Below, one piece after another: positions 39,201 to 51,200 of a DNA stretch of 64,000 nucleotides (within the stretch, counting starts at the first letter, position 1; every line of letters starts with the position of its first letter). Position numbers and translations under genes: made by a program. The stretch is from Crocodylus rhombifer. Taxonomy: Eukaryota; Chordata; Crocodylia; Crocodylidae. The stretch lies in NCBI GenBank assembly GCA_038503035.1, contig JAVSML010020787.1, positions 124,001 to 188,000 of the forward strand, written 5' to 3'. The notes under the pieces were generated by a model. That model did no database searches and had not been told where the DNA came from. It worked only from the letters and a program-made list of their open reading frames with translations.

Positions 39201-42200
39201 CATTAAGAAACCTGAAGGCCATAATGCCTTTTTTTTTTGCTTTGTTTTTTTTAATCTCATCAATTATAATAGGATCACTCCAATGCTGTCATAATTTCAA
39301 CATTTGAAGTTTTCCAGATCAGATTTTCTCAAGATCAGTTACTTAATATACCAACAGGCCTGGATTCCATAGTTTCAGAATTATTAGGGTTGGAAGGGAC
39401 TTGAGCAGAGCCCGACCTCCTGCCATGGCAGGAAAGAGTACTGGGGTCAAATGACCCCAGCAAGGTGATTGTCTAGCTTCCTCTTAAAGACCCCCAGGGT
39501 AAGAGCCAGCACCACTTCACTTGGAAGTTGGTTCCAGATCCTAGCCACCCTGACAGTGAAGTCGCGCCTCCTGATGTCTAATCTGAATTTACCCTCTGCC
39601 AGCTTGTGACCATTATTCCTGGTCACTCCTGGCAGTGCTCGGGGAACAGGGATTCCCCCAGTGCCTGCTAATCTCCTCTGACTAGTTTGTAACAGGCCAC
39701 TAGATCCCCCCCTCAGCCTGCTCTTCTGGAGGCTGAACAGGTTCAGGTCCCATAGCCTCTCCTCATAAGACCTGCCTGCTGCCCCCTGATCATGCGAGTG
39801 GCCCTCCTCTGGACCCTCTCGCTGCTGTCCACACCCCTCCTAAAGTGCGGTGCCCAGAACTGGAGGCAGTACTCCAGCTGCAGCCTGACCAGTGCCGCAT
39901 AGAGGGGGAGTATCACCTCCTTGGACCTGTTTGAGATGCATCTGTGGATGCAGGACAAGGTGCAGTTGGCTTTCCTGACTGCATCCCCACACTACCGGCC
40001 TATGTTCATCTTGGCATCAATGATATGAAACCAATTTCATAGACATTTGGGCTAGAAGGGACCCCAGAGGATCATCAAGTCCAGCCCCCTGCCCCAGGGG
40101 CAGGAAGTCAGCAGGGGTCATAGGATCCCAGCAAGATAAGCATCCAAATGTGTCCTGAAGGTGTTCAAAGTGGGTGCTTGAACTGCCTCCGGCAGCAGTC
40201 TATTACACCTAGCTTACTGTATTTTAGGGAATAAGTATTTTTATGTTTGCCGTATGTGACTCATGCCTATAGTCCACAAGCATTACTAAAAACAAAACAA
40301 AACTTTGATCCTGTACTTGCACATAGTGGTAACACTATGCATGTCAGTGACACTGCTGAGCTTATTAGACTACTCATGTGCATAAGTGTTGGCAAAATTT
40401 GGATTTACACTAAATTCCTTAATTCGAGCACTGCATCCAGTCCCTGCCTGAACAATGATGCTTACCTTCAATTCAAAGAGAGAGAGAGAGAGAAACAAAC
40501 AGATAAAACACATAGATGGCCATAAAAGGCTTTTAAGAATAATCAAGTACTGCATTGGTGAAAAGAACACAACTCTTTTAGCCTGGCCAAATGAATAACC
40601 TGGAAGGGTGAGGATTCACGTCACATCAACCGATCCACAATAACTACCCATGTACCCTGTGGTCCGTGAAACCTATATTGTGATAACAGCCTTGTTTCAT
40701 CAAGGAAAAAAAAAACCAAACTACCCCAGTCTAGCTTCCACTTACCACAAGCATAAGGTTTTGAAGCATGTTTAATTCTCAGTGACAGAAAACTCTAATC
40801 CAGTTCAAATCCTTCAGATGACTACCTTTAAAAAGTCATCTTAAAATATCTGTGATAGCATTAGAGATTCTACTACCCTACAGCAGCATAAACATTAAGG
40901 TGCTAAAATCATATGTTGGAAGGTAATATGTTCTAAAAACTTAAGGCATTTATATACATACCTTTTTGTCCCGTGACGCGCTGGAGATCCGCTGCTTTGG
41001 AGCAGATTTGATTAATCAAGTCTGTTCCGCATGCGAGCTGATGCAAACTGGGCTGCACCGTGTGCAGTTGTGTAAGTGGCAAAATGTGCATCAGTGTGAA
41101 GAAAATGGCAGCGGGGAGCTTTTGAACTAAAACACCTCCAATATGTTTTAGTTCAAAAGCACACCGCTGCCATTTTCTCAGCACTGACACATTTTGCCAC
41201 TTACACAACTGCAAGCGAGACAGCAGCGGGCGCTTTTCAAAGCACCTGGCACTTGCATGTATAAAAATGCCCTTAAGCTTCACGTCTTAAGGCAGAATGG
41301 AGCCTTCTGCATGCATTCAAGGGTAGGTCTACAAAAACAGCATGCATATACTGTAGATTTCTAAGTGTAATACTAGGACTGAATGAGACTTCCATTGCAT
41401 ACTTATAACCAAACCCATGTAATGTTAAACTGGTTAAATAATAGTGTTTTTCCCCCAACTTGGTTGAAGAGATATCCCTCAATCATATTTACATATGCAA
41501 TTTAAGTTTCAACGTTCTCCTAATGGAGTTTTGTGCAAAGTAAAGGGTAACTTTAGGAAAAACAAAAACAGGCCAAATATTGTTTCAATGCTGTGAAACA
41601 ACCAGTGATAAGTGCAGTATTAAAACCTAAATAAACAGACTGTTTTCATTGCAACTCCCTGCACTATGTTTCTGGAATAATTAAATATAATGATCAGAAA
41701 GTCAAACTGGCAGAAGATACTTGAGTTTTCTATTCTTTAGTCAATTATGGACAAGAAAATAGTACAAACTGGCTGCAACACACCAATATGTAAAAACACC
41801 CACTTCCAGGAAGTACTGTCTTAGACTTACAGTGACCAAAATAACTGCAAAAAAAGGACCTGGTGGTTATAATGGACCATAAGCTGAATATGAACCAGTG
41901 GGCTCTTGTTGCAAAAAGCCAATAGCACACTGAGTTGTGACTTCCATTCCATCAAGCACTGGTGAGGCCTCATTTGCAATAAAGTGTCCAGTTTTGGGCA
42001 TGGCACTTCAAAAAAGATGCAAATTGGAAAACTGGAACAAACTGGAAACTGCCCAGCCAGGAGCAATTACATTCAGAGGACTAGTAAAGTTTTGAAGAAA
42101 TGGTATTATTTTTCTGGAGAGGAAAAGGCTGAGTAAGCATTTAATAATAGTCTTTAAATACCTGAAGGGTAGTTATAAAAAGGATGGTGATAGACTAGTC

Positions 42201-45200
42201 TCTTTGGCCATAAGAGACAACACAAAAAGTAACAGTCTTACATTGCAACAAAGGAAATTTAGGTAGGTTATTAGGAAGAACATCCTAACTATGGGGATCG
42301 TTAAGCATATCCTATGCCAGAGTTGAAGCTGTATCGCATGTCCTATGCCAGAATTGAAGCTGCCGCTGCCACAACCACATGCCCTAGGGTCAGAGCTGAA
42401 ATTGCTAGTGCCGCATTCCCCAGGCTGGATCCAGCCCACAATGAACTCCACGGTCTGATACCAGCCTGGGGCGCAAGCTGAGTATGACACCCTTGACCTA
42501 GACAGTTTGTAGAAACACCATCCTTGGACATTTTTAAAAACAAGTTAGACAAACACTTGTCTAGAATGGTTTAGACATGGATGATCCTACCTTGAGCAGG
42601 GGACTGGATTACATGAGCTCCTGAGGTCTCTTCCAGCTCTATTTTATTTTTTAAATGATTTCCATGATGCATCTCACACTAAACTTGCAAAGGTTGAGGA
42701 CCTGAAAACAGCTAAATTACTCACTGTTGAGAAAGATCCTTCACCCAAAATTTTTCCAAATCTGAAGTCTTCAGGTCGTTTCTTTCGCGGCTGTGGAGGC
42801 TGTTGTCCTGAACGTTGCTGTAGAGAGTTTGAACTAGACCTTGATTCAGCTGCAGTACTCTCCATATTAGATCCCTGTCTGCTGCCACAGGTGGAAATGA
42901 CAGGTGGAGTGCTGGAATCCGTCTGGTTCCTCACCATTGATGGGGATGGGCAGGAACATAAAACCACACTAGACTGGATTGGAACAGCATCATACTGGAA
43001 AAAAAAAATGGTAATATAGTCAGCTACTTTCATGATCAGAGAGTTAAGTAAGTGCCACAAATGAAAATGACAAAGCAAAGTGAAAATAGGCCACAATGCA
43101 GACTTCTTACTGCCAAAACCTGCAGTATAAATTTACTAGAAGTTACAATATGCAACAAAAGCAGATCTGGAGTGATGAGCAAAACTGATGAGTCTTCAGG
43201 AGTGCTCTATTTTTTGGAGAGGAAGTTGGTAAATACTGATGGAGAAGCTAGTCAAAGTGGAAGTTCGTATGGAAGTAAGCAGGAAACAGACAAGAGAAAC
43301 TTAAATAAAGCATATTTTAAAAAAAAATCTCAGTAAGTTATGATCTGACAGCAAACAGTCATGGCAACCATCCAAACAACCTTAACTCTATCCTGCCAAA
43401 TGCTTCAGGTTTCTAAGGCTTGTCATCCATCATTCTTTCCAACTAAAAGTTTTGCTGCCAGTAGAAATGTTGAGTCTGCCTTAAGTGATACCAGGCAACC
43501 ACTCCCAGCCCCCAAATAAAAAAAGTGATCCCAAACATCATTTCTCACACCCTAAAATGACTGTCTTTCTTTTGCCAAATGAACTGAAAGCTACACAAAG
43601 TCTGCAGTTTCAAATTACTTAAACAAAACAAAACAAAAAACCCATTATGATGGATGTGTCAACCTCTAAGTGTTTACTTAATAGGCAATCATAAAGACGA
43701 AAGAACTCTGGGTTTCAACTATAAAGCAGTAACCTAGCTGGATTGAAAAATACAACCAATTTAAATAGACTTTTGGTGATTTTTATTTCTACAATTTTAT
43801 ATTTTAACTTTCCACACTAAATATACGATACTAGTACATCAAAAGAACAGTACTAGAATCACTAGATGACATCCTGGGGTTGCTTCCAACCCTTGTTTCC
43901 TATGATTCTGTGAAATGCCAGACAGTAATTTAAGGTAGAGTTAGAGTGATGGTGTGGCTGCAACAACCCAGGAATTATCAGAGACACTAGGACTTTTTGG
44001 GGTGCTATCTTTTATTGGACCAACTGCATAGCTGAAATAGAGTTAGACAAGCTTTAGAAGCCAGAACAGCTATAATAAGAAACAGGGAAGGGAAAGGGAA
44101 GGAATTCCCAGGAGTAGCAGACAAACAAGTTAGCAGAAGAAAAGCTGATTACTGGGAGATCAAGGCCTATCAAAAGGGAGAGGGTCGTGACCACCTTGAA
44201 GCATTCAGGAGTCATATAGGTTATAATCTGCCATAAAGCCAATGTCAGTGTTAAGTCCTTCATTCCTAGCATGCAGCCAGTTTATGAACTTTTGTTCCCG
44301 TTTGTCTTTAGTAATGTAATGCACTTGAGTAGTACTGTAATGCACTTGAGTAGCTGAATTGATACCAAACTTTAAAAAAGAGCTTTAAAATTGATTTTAA
44401 AAAGACTGAAGGAGTATAGCAATGCAAACTCATGAAAAAACAAACAAAAATAACCCCAAATCCACTGCCTAGCTAGGGTTAAGACTGGATCAACCCCTCC
44501 ACTGACCTGGCATGCAGCACACATCAGCCCAGAGCCTGCCGTGTGCTGCCTACAGCATGCACAGCCTAGCATGCAGAACACACCAGCCTGCTGTGCACCT
44601 AGGGCCAGCATGGAGAGTGTGCTGCTGCCTGTGGCACATGGGCTGGACCCAGCACTGCACACAACATGGGGGATCCTGGGTGCAGGCTGCATTTAGTGCC
44701 CCATACTGGCCCCCCATGCTGTGTGTAGCCTGTGCACCATATGACAAGGGTGGAGGGGTCAGCACAGAGCCAGTCCAGCAATCCACAGGCTGGAGCGTAC
44801 AGCTTCATGGCCTAGATCCGGCCTGCTGACTATGTTTAACACTCATTTTAGACACTCACAAACATGCTAAGCAAGAATATTTCGATCAGGATTCGCTCCC
44901 CACCTCCCAGATTTGTCCACTGCAAGTAGCAAAGTTTGAACTCTTTCCTAAAGGTTAGGCCAACCTTCAAGTCTTAGTTATTCATATATCACTGTACAAT
45001 ATAATGGAATAGCATTCTTTGCTACTAAAATATTGTGGTGTAGGAGTACAAGTTGAAACAGAATTACGCAGAGACACAGGGTCACTGGAGACTGAATGCA
45101 TCACAGAACAAGGAGGTTTACAAAGTCCTCTGGAAGACGCAAGGAAGATGTACATGTGTTCGTTGGGAAGCTGATGGATCTGCATGGAATAAAAGCTGGA

Positions 45201-48200
45201 GCAAAAAACAAGACAGAAGCAGCAGTGGCACAGACAAAAAGAAAGAACAGGAATTAATACAACTGTTGTGTACATAACTCCAGCCAGAGCAAACTCCAGC
45301 CATTTTTGTTGCAGCCATGATCAAAAGTGGGGTTTTATTTTTACACAGATATATGTGAGCAAAGTATTTAGTTTCACAGACGTAAAACTGTTGAAGTGGT
45401 CTTGCTCAGATTTCCCAAAAGCCACACAAGGCCAAGCCCCAAGAGCTCCATAACAACAAAAAGTCAGAAACCCAACAATGCACCCTTTGCAAGGAAATTC
45501 CACCTTATCCAAATCAACGTAGATGGGACCAAAGTAACCAGCAGCCTAAAACCTATGGCTGGATGCAATGAATGCACACCACAGAGGTAAGGAAGTTCCA
45601 GCTGGTTCGACATACCATAGCATGACTCCTACACCATTTAAGATGGATACCAGGATCCTACACCTGCTATGCTGTTACCAATCCAAGTTCCACTTTACTC
45701 CAAGCACTGAAACAGTCCTACCTCTTCCCCACTCCCTCCCTCAAGCAGGAGTCCTTAATTTCCAATTGACTGGTGAAAGTGATAAACTATTCCTATTGGG
45801 AAGCTATTCCTTAAAATCCTTATAGCAGATGTTTGACCCTCATCTTTTCAAAAGCTAACAGGAGGCAAACTCAACCTGCATGCAAATTAGCTTCTGAACG
45901 GAGCTATGAAAGGCTCACCTGGTTGTGGATAATCAGACCAGATTAACTCTACTACTGGCCTTGAGAGAAGTGCAAGCACTACAAGGGAAACCAAACTCCC
46001 CCCCCCCGTAGTAAAGAGTTTAATTCAAGAGAGATCTTTTAAAGGCTCTGGATAGAAGAACAATCTTTATGCAGCATAGGATTTAGACTGAAATACATTT
46101 ATAACGATCAAGATTTCTTTTGCACCTGTAGAACATAATGCCATGCAGCCCACATTAGATGTCAAAATCAATTTCTCTGTAAAAGAGATGTTGCAACAGC
46201 GTATAATTGTGAAATATTTAGGCTAGCGGAACAGGAACACCATGCACCCTGCTACAAGTAATTTACTCTACCACCACAGAGATTAAAAACATCTGTGGGA
46301 ACTACCCTAACAAATCCAGAGGAATCCCCTCTATCCTGGGTAATAAAGGATCCCTTTCCCCTTCCCTTGCCCCGCTACCACATACACCTTGCACCAGCCC
46401 CTGCCAGCATCACAGGATTTTGCAGAACCACTGAACCAGGCAGTACAGAGAAAAAACTGTAACTCCCTTTAGACACCCCCAAACAGCTTATTCCAGCTAG
46501 ACCCATACAGGACTCTAATGTGCAGCTCCGTAAGAAATTATGTCCACATCCTAAAAGTACAGAGTCTATACTTCTTTCAGGCCACTGATTACTGTTATAC
46601 TGTTATCTCAAGCTGAATAAGGACAATCTTGCCTAATTAAAAAAAGAAAAAGGGCTGAGAAACTAGTTAAATTACCATTAGCTTCACTGGGGCATACCTC
46701 AATGATACGTACATCATCAAACATATTAATAAAGCCAACAATCCAAAGGCATTCACCTCGACTTGCACTATTTTCAAGGCCCTCCTTTATAGAAAAAAGC
46801 ATCCTAATACTGATGCATCAAAATTTCAAAGGTAGTAACTGTGGCAAGTTACTTTGAACATTAAACTTAACTTCATGCAGCTAAACTAGAGATGTCAGTT
46901 GATGAATAAGGGAAGGTAAACCCCACCAAACAGCAGCCTGGTCCACAGCAGTTCCCTGAACTGCAGCTTTCTAGGCACGTCACAGCTCAAAGCTCTAAGC
47001 TGTGGAGATCCATACAAGGCAAAAAATCAACCTATTAAAACCTACACACATATTTATTTGCTCTTGTATGGGTAGTATTTCACCCTTTTAAAATGTGAAT
47101 GCAAGCCCCATCTTTTGGTGGTCTCTCTCTTCAAATAGAGATTTTTTTGGGTAAGGGACAAAAGGATCAATATACAAGAGCACAGGAAGCAAAACAGCAG
47201 AAGAGAAATTCAACCTTCTAACCTACTTGACAGTTTTTGATCCATGCCCTATTTTGTAGCTTCTTCCCACCAGAAGGAAACTTCCAATACTTAAATTCCA
47301 AATATAGTAATAAGGAAATATCTTAATTCCAAAACAAAGTTAAAAGACAGTTACGGCACTGAAAAAAGTAAGAACAAGAAACTTCAACAAAACCTGAGTT
47401 TTGTAATCTAGATAGGAAAAAAAAAGCACAAACAAAAACTGCTAGATTATGTTACTTTTGTATTAAATTCCCAAAATGAAACATAGTAGAGGAGACTACT
47501 TCCACTCTAGCTTTCCTATCAGTGCCATACTACTGTTAATCTGTCACATTTCTGCTGTACGTATTTGTAGCTATCCAAGCACGTAGAGGGTGCAGACCCT
47601 TTTCAGTGCAGGTACCTGGACGAATGAACTATATTAGGTAATGAAGCACAGGATTTTTTGAAAAGTAATAAGGCAAACAGTTTTTAAATTCACAGACCAG
47701 AGTACCTTAAGGGCAGCTTGTTGGGCAGCTCTACCGAGGCAACAAACAGATACAACATGTACTTCTCATCAATTCTCTCATCATAATCTTTCCTGTTGAC
47801 ACTGAAAACAGGCTTTGCAGTTTTACAGAAGACAGGATTTTCCATCTCACAGGTTTCAGTTCTGCAGTTGCACCAGAATCTTTCTATTTGAATGTGGCTC
47901 TCAACAGTACTTTGGATTTTATCAGGAATGCACTTCAGAGGAAAAAAACCTACCTGCATTCAGTCTGGTATTTGGAATTAAAAGATTCATTCCAAAATGG
48001 AAAAAATGAATTGAGTTGCCAATTTTGTACTCTAAGAAGTATATAGGAAGACTGACTACTCCAGCTCTTTTCAGTTAAATTATGACTCTCAAAAAAGCAA
48101 GCTTTCCAAATTCAAGATAACATTACAGCTCAAAACATCATTTGCATCAACTCTCAGCAGAGTAGTCAGGGGAAAGATGAACAGTTTTTGTTGTTTGCTT

Positions 48201-51200
48201 TTTAAACATGAAAAAAAAAACCTCTCTTATCTGCAAGAAATGTAGGCTGGGCTCATCCAAATCTTGGGCACTAGGACTCAACATGCAGAAAACAGGTGAC
48301 AGATGAATTAGGCCCATTAACTTCTGCAGGGTCCTTTCTAATTCTGTTACATATTACAGTTGGTAAACCACCTTCCTTAAAAGAAAGTTTCCCACACAAC
48401 CTGCACATGTACAACTTGCGCAATAGCAGACACAGAATGAGCAGCTGCAGCAGCAGAAACCATTTTCCAAGAAATATGGGCAGACCTTGGCCCATGCTGT
48501 AGCAGCAGACTACCTTCAAAAGCACTCCCAGCTGTGTGGAAAAGTATGTGGCTTTTGCTATAATGAAACTTGCTACCTACTGCCAGCTAGTTGATTTGAA
48601 GTTAAGATTATCCATGAGGGCTGTCACACTGGAAATGCATATGGCTACAACTTTCCTTTGGATCATAAGGCTCGGCAATGCATTGCCCATGAATGCTAAA
48701 TGGCTCAAAATCCCCAAACTATACTGAGGCCAGGATACCTATAGATACTTTGTCCCTGCATTAGGCCTTAAAGTTCATCAACAGAAAGGGGTATTTTCTC
48801 CACAGTGCTGCTAGAACTAGCTGATCACAAGAAGTATCACTTTTATTGATACAGGGTACTTTGACAAGGTCTGTATGACACAATTTTAAAATCAATAAAA
48901 TAAAAATACCACCCATCCTGTAAACATTTTCTGCACTCATTCCATAAGACTCAGATTACTCTCTGCCTTTTACCAGACTCACAAACAAGCAAAGAGCTGT
49001 TTAACTATACCCTGAGCAGCTGCATAATGACTATGGAATGTACATTTGGAAAAAGAGAGTAAGATGAAAGTTCCTGATGTTAAGGCTAAAGGCCGATAAA
49101 AAAAATAAATAAATAACCTGCCCTTCCCAATAGCCACGTGCTATGTTTCATGTAGCCTTCGTGAAAGCAAAGAGAAAGACTTGGGATAGAAGAGGAGGAG
49201 GAGGTTGGGAATCTTGTTAAACTGATCTGAACAGCCATAGAACAGGCCTCTGTAAAGGTCTGCAGAGACAGAGGACACTTGTGAACGAGGTATGTATTCG
49301 CAACTTTATTTACAGTTATGGAACAAATATAAAAGGGTACATGCAATGGCACAGGTTCTACCATGCTTCATTTGAGAGCATTTTAGCATAAAATGCATGT
49401 ATTCAAAAATGATGTTTGGATTTTGGTTTACAGCAGGTAAAGGTGTAGTGAAAATGGCCATATTCATGGTGTTTGATAAAAGACTACAGGAATCTCCCCC
49501 TCAATTCTTCTCCACTCAAGGACAAAGCAGCAAACATGTCTTGATAATGAATTAATATATTATAATAGTGCAAGTTTTAAATGTTGTTATGCATGAGCTC
49601 AGAATAAATTATAATTTGTCTTGACAGCAGCAGAGTGTATGAATTTGTTAAATCAATCCAGAAGCTGAAGGTGATAGAGCTTGCTTAATGAGTGATACAG
49701 GGAGCACAGTACACTGCTTCTCTGGGATCTGCATAGGCTGCCTTTTCATTGGTGGGTTGAGTCTAAGGAGCCCTAGCAAAAGGAGGAGTAGCACGTTCTA
49801 TTCATGGAGAAGGTCTGGCCAGACAATGCCAATGTTGCGAGGATCAAGACCACTGCCACCAAGAAGCAGTGACAGGTTGGAGACTTCCTTCTGTGGGGAT
49901 AGAGGCATCCATCTGCTGGCCTGACCTGTCATCTTGGGAGGTCTGCTGCTTGGCCAGAGGCGCAGGGGGTGGGGAAATGAACAATTTTAAAAAAAATCGA
50001 GTAACTAGGAACAATGGTGGGGATGCACTGCCCCACCAGTCTGAGTTCACCAGCCACACCCGAGCTGAATATGAGCCAACAGTGTGCCCTTCTTGCCAAG
50101 AAAGCTAACAACATACTGGGCTGCATGAGTAGGAGCATTACCAGATGGAAGGAAGTGATTTTTTCCCTTTATTCCCCACTGGTGAGGACACATCTGGAGT
50201 CCCAGGTCCAGTTTTGTACCTCCTGCCCACACTACAGAAAGAATGTAAACAAACTGAAGAGAGTCCAGTGGAAGGCAACAAAAATGGTTCAGGGGCTGGG
50301 ACAAATGACTTGCAAGGAGAGGCTGAGGGAACTGGTCTTATTTAATCCAGAGAAGAGAAGACAGGAGATTAAACAGCAGCCTTCAACTCCCTGCAGGGTG
50401 GTTCCAAAGAGGATGGAGCTGGTCTGCGATCAGTGGTGGCAGATGACAGAACAAGAAGCAATGGGCTTAAGTTGCAGCAAGGGAAGGTTAGGGTACATAT
50501 TAGGAAGACCTTTCCCATTAGGAAAGTAGCGAAACACTGAAACAGGCTACCCAAAGAGAACATGGAGTCTCCACTCTTGGAGGTTTTCCCAAGATCCAGC
50601 TAGACAAAACCTTGGCTGGGGTGATACTGTTAGGGACAGTCCTGCTTCGGGCAACAGGTTGGACTAGATGGCCTCCTGAGGACCCTTCCAACCTCATTTT
50701 CTATGATTCCAATTGTTTTTCAGCAATGGAAAGGGATCTTGGACTCACGGCTGACTCCAAGATGAACATGAGTCGTCAATGTGATGAAGTGATCAACAAG
50801 GCTAACTGCACTAGCAGATGCATGACAAACGGGTCCAGGGAGGTGATGCTTCCCCTCTATGCAGCACTGGTCAGGCCACAGTTGGAGTACTGCATCCAGT
50901 TTTGGACACCACACTTCAAGAGGGATGCGGAGAATCTTGAGAGGGTTCAGAGGAGGCCGCTCATATGGTCAGAGGCCTGTAGGCAAGGCCCTATGAGGAG
51001 AGACTGAGGGACCTGGATCTCATCAGCTTTCAAGAGAAGGCTGAGAGGTGATTTCGTGGCTGCCTATAAATTCATCAAGGGAGGGCAGCAGGGAATTCAC
51101 CGATTCATAGATGTCAGGGGTGGAAGGGACCTAGAAGATAATCAAGTCCAGCCCCCTGCCCCAGGGTCAGGAAGTCAGCTAGGGTCAAAGGATCCCAGCA

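Larger units (their letters stand above)
38057..42724 (-). other. PDPK1 intron 2
   Basis: 4.7 kb. It holds two antisense CR1 pieces, a long-stem MITE and a sense CR1 with an internal insertion. The 1.3 kb nearest exon 3 has no assigned feature; 40204-40940 holds only a short (AG)n run at 40481-40493. Confidence 0.9.

Noticed and set aside
41063..41214. Calling the hairpin a microRNA gene
   Set aside because: It is the internal palindrome of a MITE; without small-RNA evidence a microRNA call is unsupported.
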